A DNA stretch of 58,828 nt, from assembly GCA_019694395.1 (NCBI GenBank), contig JAIBCC010000036.1:1-58828 (forward strand), in the 5' to 3' direction. The notes below the pieces were generated by a model. That model did not search any database. It worked only from the letters and a program-made list of their open reading frames with translations, and had not been told where the DNA came from. This DNA comes from Pyrinomonadaceae bacterium. GTDB lineage: Bacteria > Acidobacteriota > Blastocatellia > Pyrinomonadales > Pyrinomonadaceae. Made by a program: the position numbers and the translations under genes. Shown in pieces: positions 25,801 to 34,660 of this stretch (within the stretch, counting starts at the first letter, position 1; each line of letters begins with the position of its first letter).

Positions 25801-27846
25801 ATGAAAAAAGCCGGTTCATTTTTCTCAAAAAAGACACTCATTTTTTTTATGATTGCGATGGCAGTTGTTTGCTTGCCGTCTCAAATAGTTTTTGCCCAAT
25901 TACCTGAAAATTCAACCGATGTTCGTGCGCTTGATGATGCGTCAAACTTTGATTTGACCAAAGATTTTCGGATCGAAAAGACGGAGATAAAAGGCGGTTC
26001 AGAGTTAATTACGGTTTTTGCCGCGCTCAAAGGCTTAAAAAAATCATCGGACGAAACGCCGAAAGATGTTCCATTAGTTAGCATCTTGCGCGATACCTTG
26101 GGCGATAACAAGGTTGAAAATGATAGTTTGCGCTATTTGTGGATGCTGACCTATACCAAACCCTGTTTGTTACAGCGCGCCTCGGCTTTTATTCCGTTTC
26201 TTTACACCCGCACCAATAACAAAAAATCGGTTGGCGATGAACCGCCGCCAGCTTTGCTTGATATGCGTTCCACCGATAAACAAATGTGGAACAAGATTTT
26301 TTGGATAGTTTTTCGGCATTTTGTGCTGAATGATATGGGAAGTCTTGCGAGAACGCCGTCGCTGCACTATCGGGAAAATCTGAAAAATTATCAAAAAACT
26401 GCCATCGTGCGGGCTTTGGCTCTGATTTCGCTTTACGAAGCGGCAAATAATACAAAAATTCTTTCAGATTCGGAATTGCGCGAGATTCAAGCCCGTTTGC
26501 TGGTTTCCGACAGCTTTTTTGCTCCGTTGATGCAGCGTGAAAATCTTGATCGTTTGTATGAAAAAGGAGTTACGCAGTCGCGCGATGTTTTGGCGCAGAA
26601 CTGGGAACTTTTGCGGCAATTTACGGAATCACAAGGCTTGATTTTTGAGCCGTTGAGTATGCCGGACGGCAAAACTACTCACGCGATTGTCTGGACAACA
26701 CAGGAAGATATTTCCGCCAATCAGGGAAAAGATTTCGAGGGACGTTTTCTGAATGTTAAAAACCCGTGGAAAGATGAACGTTTGACCAATTGGAAAGGTT
26801 ACAAAGAAGTTCGTTGGTATGATGCGGAAAATCGTCAAGTCGAGCCGAATACGCCGAATGCGACTTCTAAAACCTTGATTCCATTGGGATTATATGGGCT
26901 TGATTTTCCGAAAATTCCAACCTTGCTGGTTGATTTTCGTGATACGCGCAATCCGAAAAAACGTGAAATGTCGAAAAGAATTTTGGATGATTTTACCAGA
27001 GCTTTATCCATTTCCAGATTTGGAAATTTTCCGTTTTTTGTCGGCAAATTTGTTTACGATTATGTGACGGCGCGGCGCGGAATGGACATCAATCAGGTTT
27101 CGCGTTTTCAATCCTATTCGCAATTAAAACTACTGCTTTCCTTAAATGCTTCGTTAGATAGCGATTTTCGTAATGAAATTTCGCAGCGTTTAGAGGTTGT
27201 TTCGCTTAATCCTTTGGAAAATAATCTGGATGTTGAGGTCGAATTAGCGCAAAAACAATACGCAAATTTAATGGCTTATGCGCTGCGCGAGGACGGATTA
27301 TCCGCCAAAATCGAAAAAGACCGGCGCGAAGAAATGGTTTATCTGAAACATAGCGGAAAGGAAAGAATGTGGTTTGCAATGGGAAATTTCCTGAGCTTTG
27401 GGCTCTACACACACCGGGAAAAATCCACGCCGGAATTGATGGCGAAATTGGATATTCGCCGTCAGCTTGGCTATCACGAAAGATTTTTGCGTCAAGTTGC
27501 GATTTCATCGGCTAAACCTGAAATTGACAGCAATTTGGAAACAATTCGCGCTTCTCTGCAATTTATTGCGGAAAACGGCGCAGATGCGGGAGATAAAACG
27601 GTCAAGGCAATTTCCAAGATTTTTACCATAACAGCAGAAGAAAATATCAAAAAATTATGTTTGGACAGTCTTTATAAAATAAATCGTCCTTCTGCTAAAA
27701 AAGAACTCTTGGCACTTTACCAAAATCCACAGACCGATAATCAAACGCGCTCAATCAGTTTAAATTATTTAAGGCAGGCTCTAAAAGATAATCAAAAAAT
27801 TTCTCCAACTGATGCAACTTTTATTGCTAAACTTAACAACGACTAA
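25801..27846 (+). CDS. Secreted protein with HEAT-like C-terminus
   Basis: About 681 residues from the ATG at 25801, which gives the signal peptide MKKAGSFFSKKTLIFFMIAM ... VFAQ; a GTG at 25711 would add an unlikely second hydrophobic stretch. The body is largely helical and unrecognised. The last 80 residues (KAISKIFTITAEENIKKLCL, SAKKELLALYQNPQTDNQTR, SISLNYLRQAL) read as HEAT-like helical pairs. It is followed after 16 bp by a phosphatase-fold gene, and the pair probably forms one operon working in the periplasm. The function is unknown. Confidence 0.75.
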   Translation: MKKAGSFFSKKTLIFFMIAMAVVCLPSQIVFAQLPENSTDVRALDDASNFDLTKDFRIEKTEIKGGSELITVFAALKGLKKSSDETPKDVPLVSILRDTLGDNKVENDSLRYLWMLTYTKPCLLQRASAFIPFLYTRTNNKKSVGDEPPPALLDMRSTDKQMWNKIFWIVFRHFVLNDMGSLARTPSLHYRENLKNYQKTAIVRALALISLYEAANNTKILSDSELREIQARLLVSDSFFAPLMQRENLDRLYEKGVTQSRDVLAQNWELLRQFTESQGLIFEPLSMPDGKTTHAIVWTTQEDISANQGKDFEGRFLNVKNPWKDERLTNWKGYKEVRWYDAENRQVEPNTPNATSKTLIPLGLYGLDFPKIPTLLVDFRDTRNPKKREMSKRILDDFTRALSISRFGNFPFFVGKFVYDYVTARRGMDINQVSRFQSYSQLKLLLSLNASLDSDFRNEISQRLEVVSLNPLENNLDVEVELAQKQYANLMAYALREDGLSAKIEKDRREEMVYLKHSGKERMWFAMGNFLSFGLYTHREKSTPELMAKLDIRRQLGYHERFLRQVAISSAKPEIDSNLETIRASLQFIAENGADAGDKTVKAISKIFTITAEENIKKLCLDSLYKINRPSAKKELLALYQNPQTDNQTRSISLNYLRQALKDNQKISPTDATFIAKLNND

Positions 27847-27862
27847 AACGTAAAAAGTAAGA

Positions 27863-30331
27863 GTGAAAGATAAAAAAGGGAAAATTTTCATAATTTTTCT
27901 GCTTACCGTCTTTTTTATTCATCCCGTGTTTGCTCAAAATGTGAAACGGGTGGTGATTATCAAAGCGGACGGTTTGCCGATGTATTTTCTGGATCGTTAC
28001 GTCAAAATGCGCGACGAAACCGGCAAAAGCAAATTGCCGTGGATGGAAGAGGTTTTTTATAAGAACGGAACTCGGCTGGAAAATTTTTATGTGCGCGGAT
28101 TAAGTCTTTCTGCTCCTTCGTGGAGTCTTTTAGATACGGGACAGCATTTGCAAATCAAAGGAAATGTTGAGTTTGACCGCTACACGCTGAACAATTATTA
28201 CTACCTCAATTTTATTCCTTTTCAGATTGATTACGGCTTGAAAAGACGGGTTGATATGCCCGGAGTCGAGGTTCTTGACCGTTTGAAAATTCCGTTGATG
28301 GTAGATGCTTTTTCAAATGAAGAGCGGATAATCGGTTATCAGCTTTTTCAGCGCGACAATCGTTGGAACACATTTATCAGATCATTTGCTAATGCTTTTC
28401 CGCCGCGTTTAGAAGATTTGGTTGATGAATACACGATGGGGCTTAGTTTTCGGGATGCGCCGCACGAACAGGTTGAAAGAGATATTATCCGGTTCCTTTC
28501 CGAAAGACCGCAGGTTAATTATTTTGATTATTTTACGGCTAATTTTGACCACGTTGCCCATCATGTGAGCGATGACTTTTCTAAATTTAAAGAGTTAAAA
28601 GAACTGGATTTGGTGGTCGGCAGAATCTGGACGGCGATTCAGAATTCTCCGCGAGCGAACGAAACGGCGTTGGTTTTAGTTTCCGATCACGGCACAAATT
28701 CCCAGGACGGTCTTTACAGTCAAGGCTTTAATTTATTGAGAATTTTAGGCAGTGCAGACGGCGGCGGACATCATATTGTCACGAAACGTCCGCCTTTGGC
28801 AAATTATCGCGTTGTTCCCGAAATTCCGCTATTTCCTTTTACTACAACAGTTTCTAAAGAATCTTCTTACCTCAAAGGACAAAGCGACAAATATCCGACG
28901 GTTTTGATCGATTTTGACGGCAACGAGCGTTCATCAATTTATTTTCGGGATAACGACCTCAATTTACTGCACATTCTTTTTCAGCAATTGCAAAACAAGA
29001 AACTTAAACCTGAGTTGAAAAAAGCGGTAACCGATGCGTTTTTTGATGTTCTGAACCGGCGGCGGGAAGAGTGGCAATTTGAAATTGCACAGTTTAGAAC
29101 CGAAATTGCGGCAATTGATCGTGAAATTGAGGAAAAGCAAAAAGTTATCGCAACTTTTCCGAAAAAATACACGCCGGAACAGGTCGAAAATGGAACAGAA
29201 AAAGCAAATATCAGATTTACGCGGCTCAACAGCGTTTCGGTCAGGGAAGCAAATCAGCACGAAGAATATTTGCGCGTTTTGAGTAATCTGATTTCGCTCA
29301 GACCTGAAAATTTTAATCCGACCAAATTAAAGCTCGAAGATTACATTCCGCCGCGTGCGATAGGCGGACGAAATTCGGTTTATAAGCTGCAAAATTATGT
29401 GGTCAGTTTGTCGCCGAACGGTTTTGCTGTGAATGAAAAAGGCGAATTGGATTTTGAAAAAAGTTTTCGCCGCATCAATTATTTTGAGTTTTTCCAGAAA
29501 CAGAAAGTTCTCAACAACGTGCAAAAACAAATCAGTAATCGTCCGATTGATTTTTCTGCTGTTCCGATTCCGGTCGGTGACATTGCACCGTTTTTGCAGG
29601 AAGAGTTTCCGCTAAACTGCGATCCGATTTGGGTTTATGCGGGAGCAGAAAAACAGGCTTTGGTTCTGGCGCGGAAAGATTCGGAAGGGAAGTTAAGCCT
29701 CAAATATTTGCCGATTTCCAATTTAAGAGAAACCGAAAATGGAGATTTTGAATTCCAAAAACAGGAATGGAGCGAAGGTTTTCCACTGAAAATATTTGAA
29801 GATGCAAACCTTAGCATAAGCGGTGACAAACGCGTTTGGCTGAGTCAATGGCACACCGAGCTGGAATGGCTCAACGCCACGCACAAAACGACTTACTCAA
29901 ATGGAATCATTAGTTTAACTGAACAATTAAACGAACAGCCGATTGCCTTTTTTGAAGATAATAAAAATGCAACTGCTGACGAAAAACTGATTCAGCGAAT
30001 GAAAATCCGTGAACGAAATCTGGTGCGGGCGGATTTACTTTTAATGGCGAACGACCATTGGAATTTTGACGTGGTTGGATTTAATCCGGGCGGCAATCAC
30101 GCTTCATTTTTGCGCGTTTCGACCAATTCGACTTTTATGTTGGCAGGCGGCAAAGATACAAAAATTCCGCAAGGATTAAACATTACAAATCCTTACGACA
30201 GTTTGAGTTTTACGCCGACGATGTTGGCTTTGATGGGAAAGGTTGACCAAAATGGAAATCCAACGAATGAGTTATACAAAAAAGGTTTCCGCAAATTTCC
30301 CGGGCGAATCGTGAGTGAATTATTCAAGTAA
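27863..30331 (+). CDS. Secreted alkaline-phosphatase-superfamily enzyme (phosphodiesterase type)
   Basis: 822 residues with a GTG start and a signal peptide ending PVFAQ. The N-terminal 300 residues have the two-metal site of the type I phosphodiesterase/nucleotide pyrophosphatase group: VVIIKADG (Asp36), candidate nucleophile Ser83 in SAPSWSLLDTG, NFDHVAHH, VSDHGTNSQDG and GGGHHI. A charged coiled-coil insertion follows (about 385-440). A second region ends NPGGNHASFLRVS ... DSLSFTPTMLALMG, typical of AP-superfamily closures. Substrate unknown. It starts 16 bp after the HEAT-like secreted protein, which may act with it. Confidence 0.82.
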   Translation: MKDKKGKIFIIFLLTVFFIHPVFAQNVKRVVIIKADGLPMYFLDRYVKMRDETGKSKLPWMEEVFYKNGTRLENFYVRGLSLSAPSWSLLDTGQHLQIKGNVEFDRYTLNNYYYLNFIPFQIDYGLKRRVDMPGVEVLDRLKIPLMVDAFSNEERIIGYQLFQRDNRWNTFIRSFANAFPPRLEDLVDEYTMGLSFRDAPHEQVERDIIRFLSERPQVNYFDYFTANFDHVAHHVSDDFSKFKELKELDLVVGRIWTAIQNSPRANETALVLVSDHGTNSQDGLYSQGFNLLRILGSADGGGHHIVTKRPPLANYRVVPEIPLFPFTTTVSKESSYLKGQSDKYPTVLIDFDGNERSSIYFRDNDLNLLHILFQQLQNKKLKPELKKAVTDAFFDVLNRRREEWQFEIAQFRTEIAAIDREIEEKQKVIATFPKKYTPEQVENGTEKANIRFTRLNSVSVREANQHEEYLRVLSNLISLRPENFNPTKLKLEDYIPPRAIGGRNSVYKLQNYVVSLSPNGFAVNEKGELDFEKSFRRINYFEFFQKQKVLNNVQKQISNRPIDFSAVPIPVGDIAPFLQEEFPLNCDPIWVYAGAEKQALVLARKDSEGKLSLKYLPISNLRETENGDFEFQKQEWSEGFPLKIFEDANLSISGDKRVWLSQWHTELEWLNATHKTTYSNGIISLTEQLNEQPIAFFEDNKNATADEKLIQRMKIRERNLVRADLLLMANDHWNFDVVGFNPGGNHASFLRVSTNSTFMLAGGKDTKIPQGLNITNPYDSLSFTPTMLALMGKVDQNGNPTNELYKKGFRKFPGRIVSELFK

Positions 30332-30347
30332 AAAGTAAAAAGTAAAA
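30327..30347. repeat. Heptamer repeat (AGTAAAA)3
   Basis: Three tandem AGTAAAA units. The first contains the TAA stop of the phosphatase-fold gene. It lies between convergent genes. Confidence 0.7.
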
Positions 30348-30350
30348 AAA

Positions 30351-30875
30351 TCAAGAAATTACTGGTGGCGGTTCCATCACGCTTCCGCAATTTTTACAGG
30401 TTCGCAAATTTTCATCGCCGTAGAATTTCTTGAAAACGCCTTGGAATTGAGTTGTGATGTCGGTCAAAACAAAATATTCTTCGTAGAGTTTTTCGTTACA
30501 GCTTTCGCAAAACCACAAAAGTCCGTCCAATTCGCCGTCACGCCTTTTTCTTTCAATAACTAACCCGACGGTATTCTCTCCGCGCACGGGATTGTGCGGC
30601 ACACGCGGAGGAAGCAGGAAAATTTCGCCTTCACGAATCGGAACATCAACCGCTTTGCCGTCTTCCTGAATTTTAACGGTAATATCGCCTTCGAGCTGAT
30701 AGAAAAATTCTTCGCCTTCGTCGAAGTGATAATCTTTGCGTGAATTTGGTCCGCCAACCACCATCACGATAAATTCCGCGTCCTGATAAACGCATTGATT
30801 TCCAACCGGCGGTTTTAGCAAATGACGATGCTCGTCAATCCATTTTTTGAAATTAAAAGGTCTTTGTATCGGCAT
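30351..30875 (-). CDS. nbaC: 3-hydroxyanthranilate 3,4-dioxygenase
   Basis: 174-residue cupin dioxygenase opening the ring of 3-hydroxyanthranilate. Iron ligands His50, Glu56 (YHFDEGEEFFYQLEG) and His94 (LPPRVPHNP) are in place, as is Arg46 in NSRKDYH. The second, rubredoxin-like iron site of bacterial enzymes is present as CESC (123-126) and CKNC (160-163). Length and spacing match the Cupriavidus and Pseudomonas enzymes. The product is the substrate of ACMSD at 23917. It is last in a minus-strand group with the unknown gene at 30894 (gap 18 bp) and the ArsC-like gene. Confidence 0.96.
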   Translation of the reverse strand: MPIQRPFNFKKWIDEHRHLLKPPVGNQCVYQDAEFIVMVVGGPNSRKDYHFDEGEEFFYQLEGDITVKIQEDGKAVDVPIREGEIFLLPPRVPHNPVRGENTVGLVIERKRRDGELDGLLWFCESCNEKLYEEYFVLTDITTQFQGVFKKFYGDENLRTCKNCGSVMEPPPVIS

Positions 30876-30893
30876 AATATTCTAAAAAAATCT

Positions 30894-31802
30894 TTAATCT
30901 TCGCCATTTAAGACGAGATTGGCAGAATCGCGTAACCATTTATTATCAGAATTAGCAAACTCGAAAATTTTACTTTTTACAGTCTCATATGCATGGAGTT
31001 TATCAATAAACTTTGTTTCTTCGGTTTTAATCTTAGGATGATTTCCACCAACCCAAACTATATCTCCCTGATGATCTCCACCAAGGAATTCTAAAGAAGC
31101 CAGAAGTTCAACAATATCAGTTGATTTCAGAGAATTTATCCATTGTTCTTCCGAGCGTTGAGGCGGAGTTATTCCGATAGTGTGATTAGAAGCATAGTAA
31201 CGATTAGGAATTAGTTTACCCTCACTATTTTCAAGCCGAATCAACAAAATATCCTCATTAACCAAACCATAATACTGCTTTGCAATATCGCGACCATTCT
31301 CAAAACGATAACTCTCCACCACAATTACATTGCGATCAAGTTCAGGAATAAACTCTACCTTTACACTACTTAAATCTATACGGTAGCCGCTCTGAAAAGA
31401 AATAGATTTTATCAATTTACCTTGTAAATCAAAAAGTTGAATTTGCAAGCTACAACTGCCAGGAACGCCTAATAAGTGAATCATACCGATCAGAGCATAA
31501 TAAGTTTTATTTTGAGCATTTGATATTTTTGAAAAAGTTCCAAGTTGCGCCCTGTTGTTGATTTCAGCACCAATTTGATTAAGAGCAATTTCTAATTTTT
31601 TCTCATCTTCTTTATCAATTTTAGTAAGGTCTTTATTTTCAAAAGAGAGTAATAATTCCCAATTAGGATCATTTGAATTTTGTGTAAGAGCAATAGAGTT
31701 TAATTTTTGTTCGCTTTGTCTAAAATAAGTAAAATAAACAAAACAAACGCCAACACAAAACGTGATAATTCCGAATAGGATGAGTAGAATTTGTCGTCTC
31801 AT
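30894..31802 (-). CDS. Membrane-anchored protein of unknown function
   Basis: 302 residues. An N-terminal hydrophobic helix (about 5-27) anchors the protein, with the remainder probably outside. The middle part (YYALIGMIHLLGVPGSCSLQ, VIVVESYRFENGRDIAKQYYG) is beta-rich. The C-terminal 60 residues are helical and mention DIVELLASLEFLGGDH, reminiscent of a HEAT-like pair. No family recognised. Gaps to both neighbours are about 20 bp, so it is probably cotranscribed with the ArsC-like gene and nbaC, without an obvious link to tryptophan breakdown. Confidence 0.7.
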   Translation of the reverse strand: MRRQILLILFGIITFCVGVCFVYFTYFRQSEQKLNSIALTQNSNDPNWELLLSFENKDLTKIDKEDEKKLEIALNQIGAEINNRAQLGTFSKISNAQNKTYYALIGMIHLLGVPGSCSLQIQLFDLQGKLIKSISFQSGYRIDLSSVKVEFIPELDRNVIVVESYRFENGRDIAKQYYGLVNEDILLIRLENSEGKLIPNRYYASNHTIGITPPQRSEEQWINSLKSTDIVELLASLEFLGGDHQGDIVWVGGNHPKIKTEETKFIDKLHAYETVKSKIFEFANSDNKWLRDSANLVLNGED

Positions 31803-31824
31803 ATTTGTTTAGGATACTTCATTT

Positions 31825-32175
31825 TTAACCGATAATTTCTAATGCTTTTTCAATCGGACGAGCCAAAACTGCTTTATCTCCGACTTCGACAATCGGACGC
31901 TGTAAAATGCTTGGATTGGCAACGATCAAATCAATCAATTTATCTTCGTCCGTAATTTCTTTGATGTTCAATTCTTTATAAACAGGCTCGGCTTTTCGCA
32001 AAACATCAAAGGCGGAAAGATTGGCTTTTTTTAATAAACCGCGCAGTTTTTCAGCCGTTAGCGGTTCGATAAAATAATTGACCTTTTTATAATCAATTCC
32101 GTTTTCGGTAAAAAGTTTGTTCAAATTTCGGCAAGTCGTGCAAGTTGGTTTTTCGTAAACTGTAATTTCTTTCAT
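31825..32175 (-). CDS. ArsC/Spx family thioredoxin-fold reductase
   Basis: 116 residues, the usual length of the ArsC/Spx/YffB family. The N-terminal YEKPTCTTCRNLNKLF holds the CxxC pair Cys12 and Cys15. RPIVEVGDKAVLARPIEKALE closes the domain with the conserved cis-Pro segment. True glutaredoxin-linked arsenate reductases carry a single Cys in GCGTSRNT; the CTTC pair here fits the Spx/MgsR or ArsC-family-reductase branch better, so arsenate is not assured as substrate. First gene of the group ending with nbaC. Confidence 0.85.
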   Translation of the reverse strand: MKEITVYEKPTCTTCRNLNKLFTENGIDYKKVNYFIEPLTAEKLRGLLKKANLSAFDVLRKAEPVYKELNIKEITDEDKLIDLIVANPSILQRPIVEVGDKAVLARPIEKALEIIG

Positions 32176-32191
32176 AACTTAGAAACAATTG

Positions 32192-32274
32192 TCCACAGAT
32201 GAACACGGATAAACTCAGATTTTTTAAATGATAGAATCAAAAATTATCTGTGTCTATCTGTGTGTATCTGTGGA
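32192..32274. repeat. Long imperfect hairpin repeat
   Basis: TCCACAGAT (32192-32200) pairs with ATCTGTGGA (32266-32274), with extended imperfect pairing inside (GAACACGGAT against ATCTGTGTGT). It fills the gap between DUF779 and the ArsC-like gene. Such CCACAGAT/ATCTGTGG elements are frequent between genes in several phyla. Confidence 0.65.
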
Positions 32275-32285
32275 TAAAATTTTTC

Positions 32286-32669
32286 TTAAATCATATTTCC
32301 CAATCTGGTTTCGATTAAATTTTGCGATTCTTCCCAAGTAAAAACTCTTGATTTAGTGACAAAACGGATTCCAAGCGGGATTTCGAGCGAAAAAGATGCA
32401 CCGCGTCCGGGCGTGACATCAATGGTTAATTCGGTGTGTTTCCAATATTCAAACTGATCTTTCGCCATATAAAAATCGCACCCATCAATTTCACCGAGCC
32501 AAACGTCCGCCGGACCGACCAAAAAATCTCCGTCCGCGTAGCACATCGGCGAAGAACCATCACAGCAACCGCCTGATTGATGAAACATCAGTTTCCCGTG
32601 CTTTTGGCGCAAAGTCTCAATAACTTTTTGGGCTTCTTCGGTAACGAGAACTCTTGGAATATTTTTCAT
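32286..32669 (-). CDS. DUF779 domain-containing protein
   Basis: 127 residues, full length for DUF779. Landmarks are LMFHQSGGCCDGSSPMCY (about 28-45), VGPADVWLGEIDGC and FEYWKHTELTIDVTPGRGASFSLE. The biochemical role is unknown, but the family is repeatedly found beside ExaC/AldB-type aldehyde dehydrogenases. Here such a dehydrogenase lies 2 kb away at 34696. The start overlaps the stop of the grpB-like gene (ATGA), so the two are translationally coupled. Confidence 0.92.
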   Translation of the reverse strand: MKNIPRVLVTEEAQKVIETLRQKHGKLMFHQSGGCCDGSSPMCYADGDFLVGPADVWLGEIDGCDFYMAKDQFEYWKHTELTIDVTPGRGASFSLEIPLGIRFVTKSRVFTWEESQNLIETRLGNMI

Positions 32670-33178
32670 AAGACTTTTATTATAAACGAATCAACCCATT
32701 TATCTTTAATTTCGGCGTATTCGCCTTTTGAAGAAACCGTTTCGGCTAATTGCAGTTTGTAATCATTGTATTCTTTGGCAAGTTCGGCGTTTTGGCTCAA
32801 AACATTGCGGAATTTTAGTTTTGAAAACCAATCCGCAGTTTTTTCGGAATAAATATGAGCTTGGCACAAACGAATATCGCCTTTATCCAAGACGGCGTAA
32901 AAATGCCCGATTTCGTCATCGAACTGACCGCGATAATCGTAGCCCAAATTCTTAAGCGCATTGACAATCACCTCAAGACCTTTTTCGCCGCAGAGAATCG
33001 CCAGATCCAAAATCGGTTTGGCGTGAATATTCGGAATCGAAGTGCTGCCGACGTGTTCGATTTGGATAGTTGAATCTTGGACAGCGGAAATAATGCGTTC
33101 CTTTTCTGCCTGAAAATCTTCTTTCCAAAGCGGATTGTGCGGCAGGAGTTGGAGTTTCTTTTTATTCATTCCGAACAT
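32666..33178 (-). CDS. GrpB family protein (UPF0157)
   Basis: 170 residues, the normal length for this nucleotidyltransferase-fold family. Conserved blocks are LLPHNPLWKEDFQAE, IEHVGSTSIPNIHAKPILDLAI with the nucleotidyltransferase-like GS and DxD-like residues, and FRNVLSQNAELAKEYNDYKLQLA. The function is not established; related proteins are annotated as dephospho-CoA kinase partners. A four-base overlap couples it to DUF779. Confidence 0.92.
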   Translation of the reverse strand: MFGMNKKKLQLLPHNPLWKEDFQAEKERIISAVQDSTIQIEHVGSTSIPNIHAKPILDLAILCGEKGLEVIVNALKNLGYDYRGQFDDEIGHFYAVLDKGDIRLCQAHIYSEKTADWFSKLKFRNVLSQNAELAKEYNDYKLQLAETVSSKGEYAEIKDKWVDSFIIKVL

Positions 33179-33188
33179 TGCTAAGTTT

Positions 33189-33878
33189 TTACGACACCCA
33201 ATTATTGACCTTATCTACAACAACCCAACGACTATTTTTCTTTTCTAAAACAAAATAATAGCCTGCACCACATTTGCCGCCACAAGTTCTTCCAGTATAA
33301 ACAAAAGCCTGCGTCATTTCAGAATTGAATCCAATATTTGAGAAATTAATCAAGCCCGAAGAATTAGGATATTTATCATAGAACCTACTCCACCCGTCAA
33401 TAATGTCATTTTCACGAAAAATATTGGAAACAACATTTTGGCTTGCAATAGTAAATTTAATAGAAGTTGAAAATTGAGAAGTCAATAGTTGGCATTTCTT
33501 ACTTTTATTTTGAAAGTCACTTATTGTTTGTGGTAACAGAGCTGATAGTTCATTGATTGCGGAATCTTCCATTTGTTGTTTCAATTCAATCATTTTTCCA
33601 TCGTCAATTTTGGGTAAACATCCAGTCGTCTCTTCTTCAAAAACAAGCAATTTTGACCTTCCATCAATATACAAATCTTTTATCAATGCGGAATAAACGT
33701 CGTATTGCTCTTTATTAATTTCGTCTTTTTGTAAGGAATTATTTTCAAGAAGTGTTTCAGAAATTATTTGAGTTGCGGTGTCTTTTTTACTTGGAACAAA
33801 AAGCCAGATTAAAACTGAAGTAACAACAATAACGAATGTTGCAATCAAAATTATAAATTTATATGACCAATTTTTCAT
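33189..33878 (-). CDS. Membrane-anchored protein of unknown function
   Basis: 229 residues: a single N-terminal transmembrane helix (about 8-28), then a soluble, probably extracytoplasmic domain. Its C-terminal segment LINFSNIGFNSEMTQAFVY followed by GGKCGAGYYFVLEKK and WVVVDKVNNW resembles a domain I also see, less complete, in the lipoprotein at 4099. Three cysteines near the end may pair. It starts a run of minus-strand genes that continues with grpB-like and DUF779 (11-bp gap). No function can be given. Confidence 0.7.
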   Translation of the reverse strand: MKNWSYKFIILIATFVIVVTSVLIWLFVPSKKDTATQIISETLLENNSLQKDEINKEQYDVYSALIKDLYIDGRSKLLVFEEETTGCLPKIDDGKMIELKQQMEDSAINELSALLPQTISDFQNKSKKCQLLTSQFSTSIKFTIASQNVVSNIFRENDIIDGWSRFYDKYPNSSGLINFSNIGFNSEMTQAFVYTGRTCGGKCGAGYYFVLEKKNSRWVVVDKVNNWVS

Positions 33879-33931
33879 AGTTGTTTAGACACCGAAAATC
33901 TAATTTGGTTCCGAATAATCTATTATTCAAA

Positions 33932-33963
33932 AATGAACGCAAATCCGAAAATCTGCGTCCATT
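33932..33963. repeat. Short hairpin repeat, copy 1
   Basis: AATGAACGCAAAT and ATCTGCGTCCATT form an imperfect 13-bp stem with a 6-nt loop. Nearly the same 32-bp element recurs at 34599-34630 in the same orientation, so the two flank the membrane protein gene at 33998-34471. Confidence 0.7.
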
Positions 33964-33997
33964 CTTTAGAAAACCCAATCAAGTTATTTTCAAATGA

Positions 33998-34471
33998 TTA
34001 ATCGTTGCGGAAACGTCGCAAAGCTGCGATTCCCAACCAGACAAAGGATACTAAGAGAGCTAATTGAGAAATGGCAAACGGCGGCTCACTTTGGGTTGGC
34101 GCAATGGCAACCAAAGCCGAATTTTTTTGAAATGTCTGAACAATTAAGACAAAGCAATTAAAATAAAGTGCAACAGTCGAAGTAATGATAAAAATGCTGC
34201 GCCACCATCCGGCAAGCTTTTGTCCGTAGAGTGAATAAACAGCTATTGCCAAGACAATAAGTGATATTATGCCAACTATGATTCCCGGAGTGATGCCGTT
34301 AAAAGGGAAAAAGAACCCTGTCACGCTGGTTGCAATCGTTGTCACAAGATAGACAGCAATCCAACGCCGGAGAAGTTTGTTTGAAAGGAAACCGGCTAAA
34401 ACTCCAAAGCCGGACGCGATTCCCACCAAACTAATTAATATGTGGACAAGAGTAAAATAATTAAGACCCAT
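33998..34471 (-). CDS. Polytopic membrane protein of unknown function
   Basis: 157 residues with four hydrophobic segments (about 5-27, 36-55, 61-83, 88-111) and a fifth near the C-terminus (130-150), ending in a basic RRFRND tail. The topology resembles DoxX/DUF-type four-helix membrane proteins, but no signature is conclusive. AGAGAGGTG lies upstream of the ATG. The gene is enclosed by two copies of the same hairpin repeat (33932 and 34599) and does not appear to be part of an operon. Confidence 0.7.
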   Translation of the reverse strand: MGLNYFTLVHILISLVGIASGFGVLAGFLSNKLLRRWIAVYLVTTIATSVTGFFFPFNGITPGIIVGIISLIVLAIAVYSLYGQKLAGWWRSIFIITSTVALYFNCFVLIVQTFQKNSALVAIAPTQSEPPFAISQLALLVSFVWLGIAALRRFRND

Positions 34472-34598
34472 TCAAACACACCTCTCTGCAAAAGCTTTTT
34501 GGATTTTAGATAAAACTGCTTTGGTAATGCCTCAATTCTAACTGAACCAATACTGTTTGAAAAGAGTTATTAAATATTTTGTTAATTCCAAATTAAAA

Positions 34599-34630
34599 AA
34601 TGAACGCAAATTTGAAAATCTACGTTCATT
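34599..34630. repeat. Short hairpin repeat, copy 2
   Basis: AATGAACGCAAAT pairs with ATCTACGTTCATT. It differs from copy 1 at 33932-33963 at only a few positions. Same orientation as copy 1. Confidence 0.7.
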
Positions 34631-34660
34631 CTAAGTTAAATAGGTTTCAAGAGATAAATT

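Noticed and set aside
31825..32175. Confident arsenate reductase assignment
   Set aside because: The CTTC pair at the active site and absence of other ars genes fit the wider ArsC/Spx family better.
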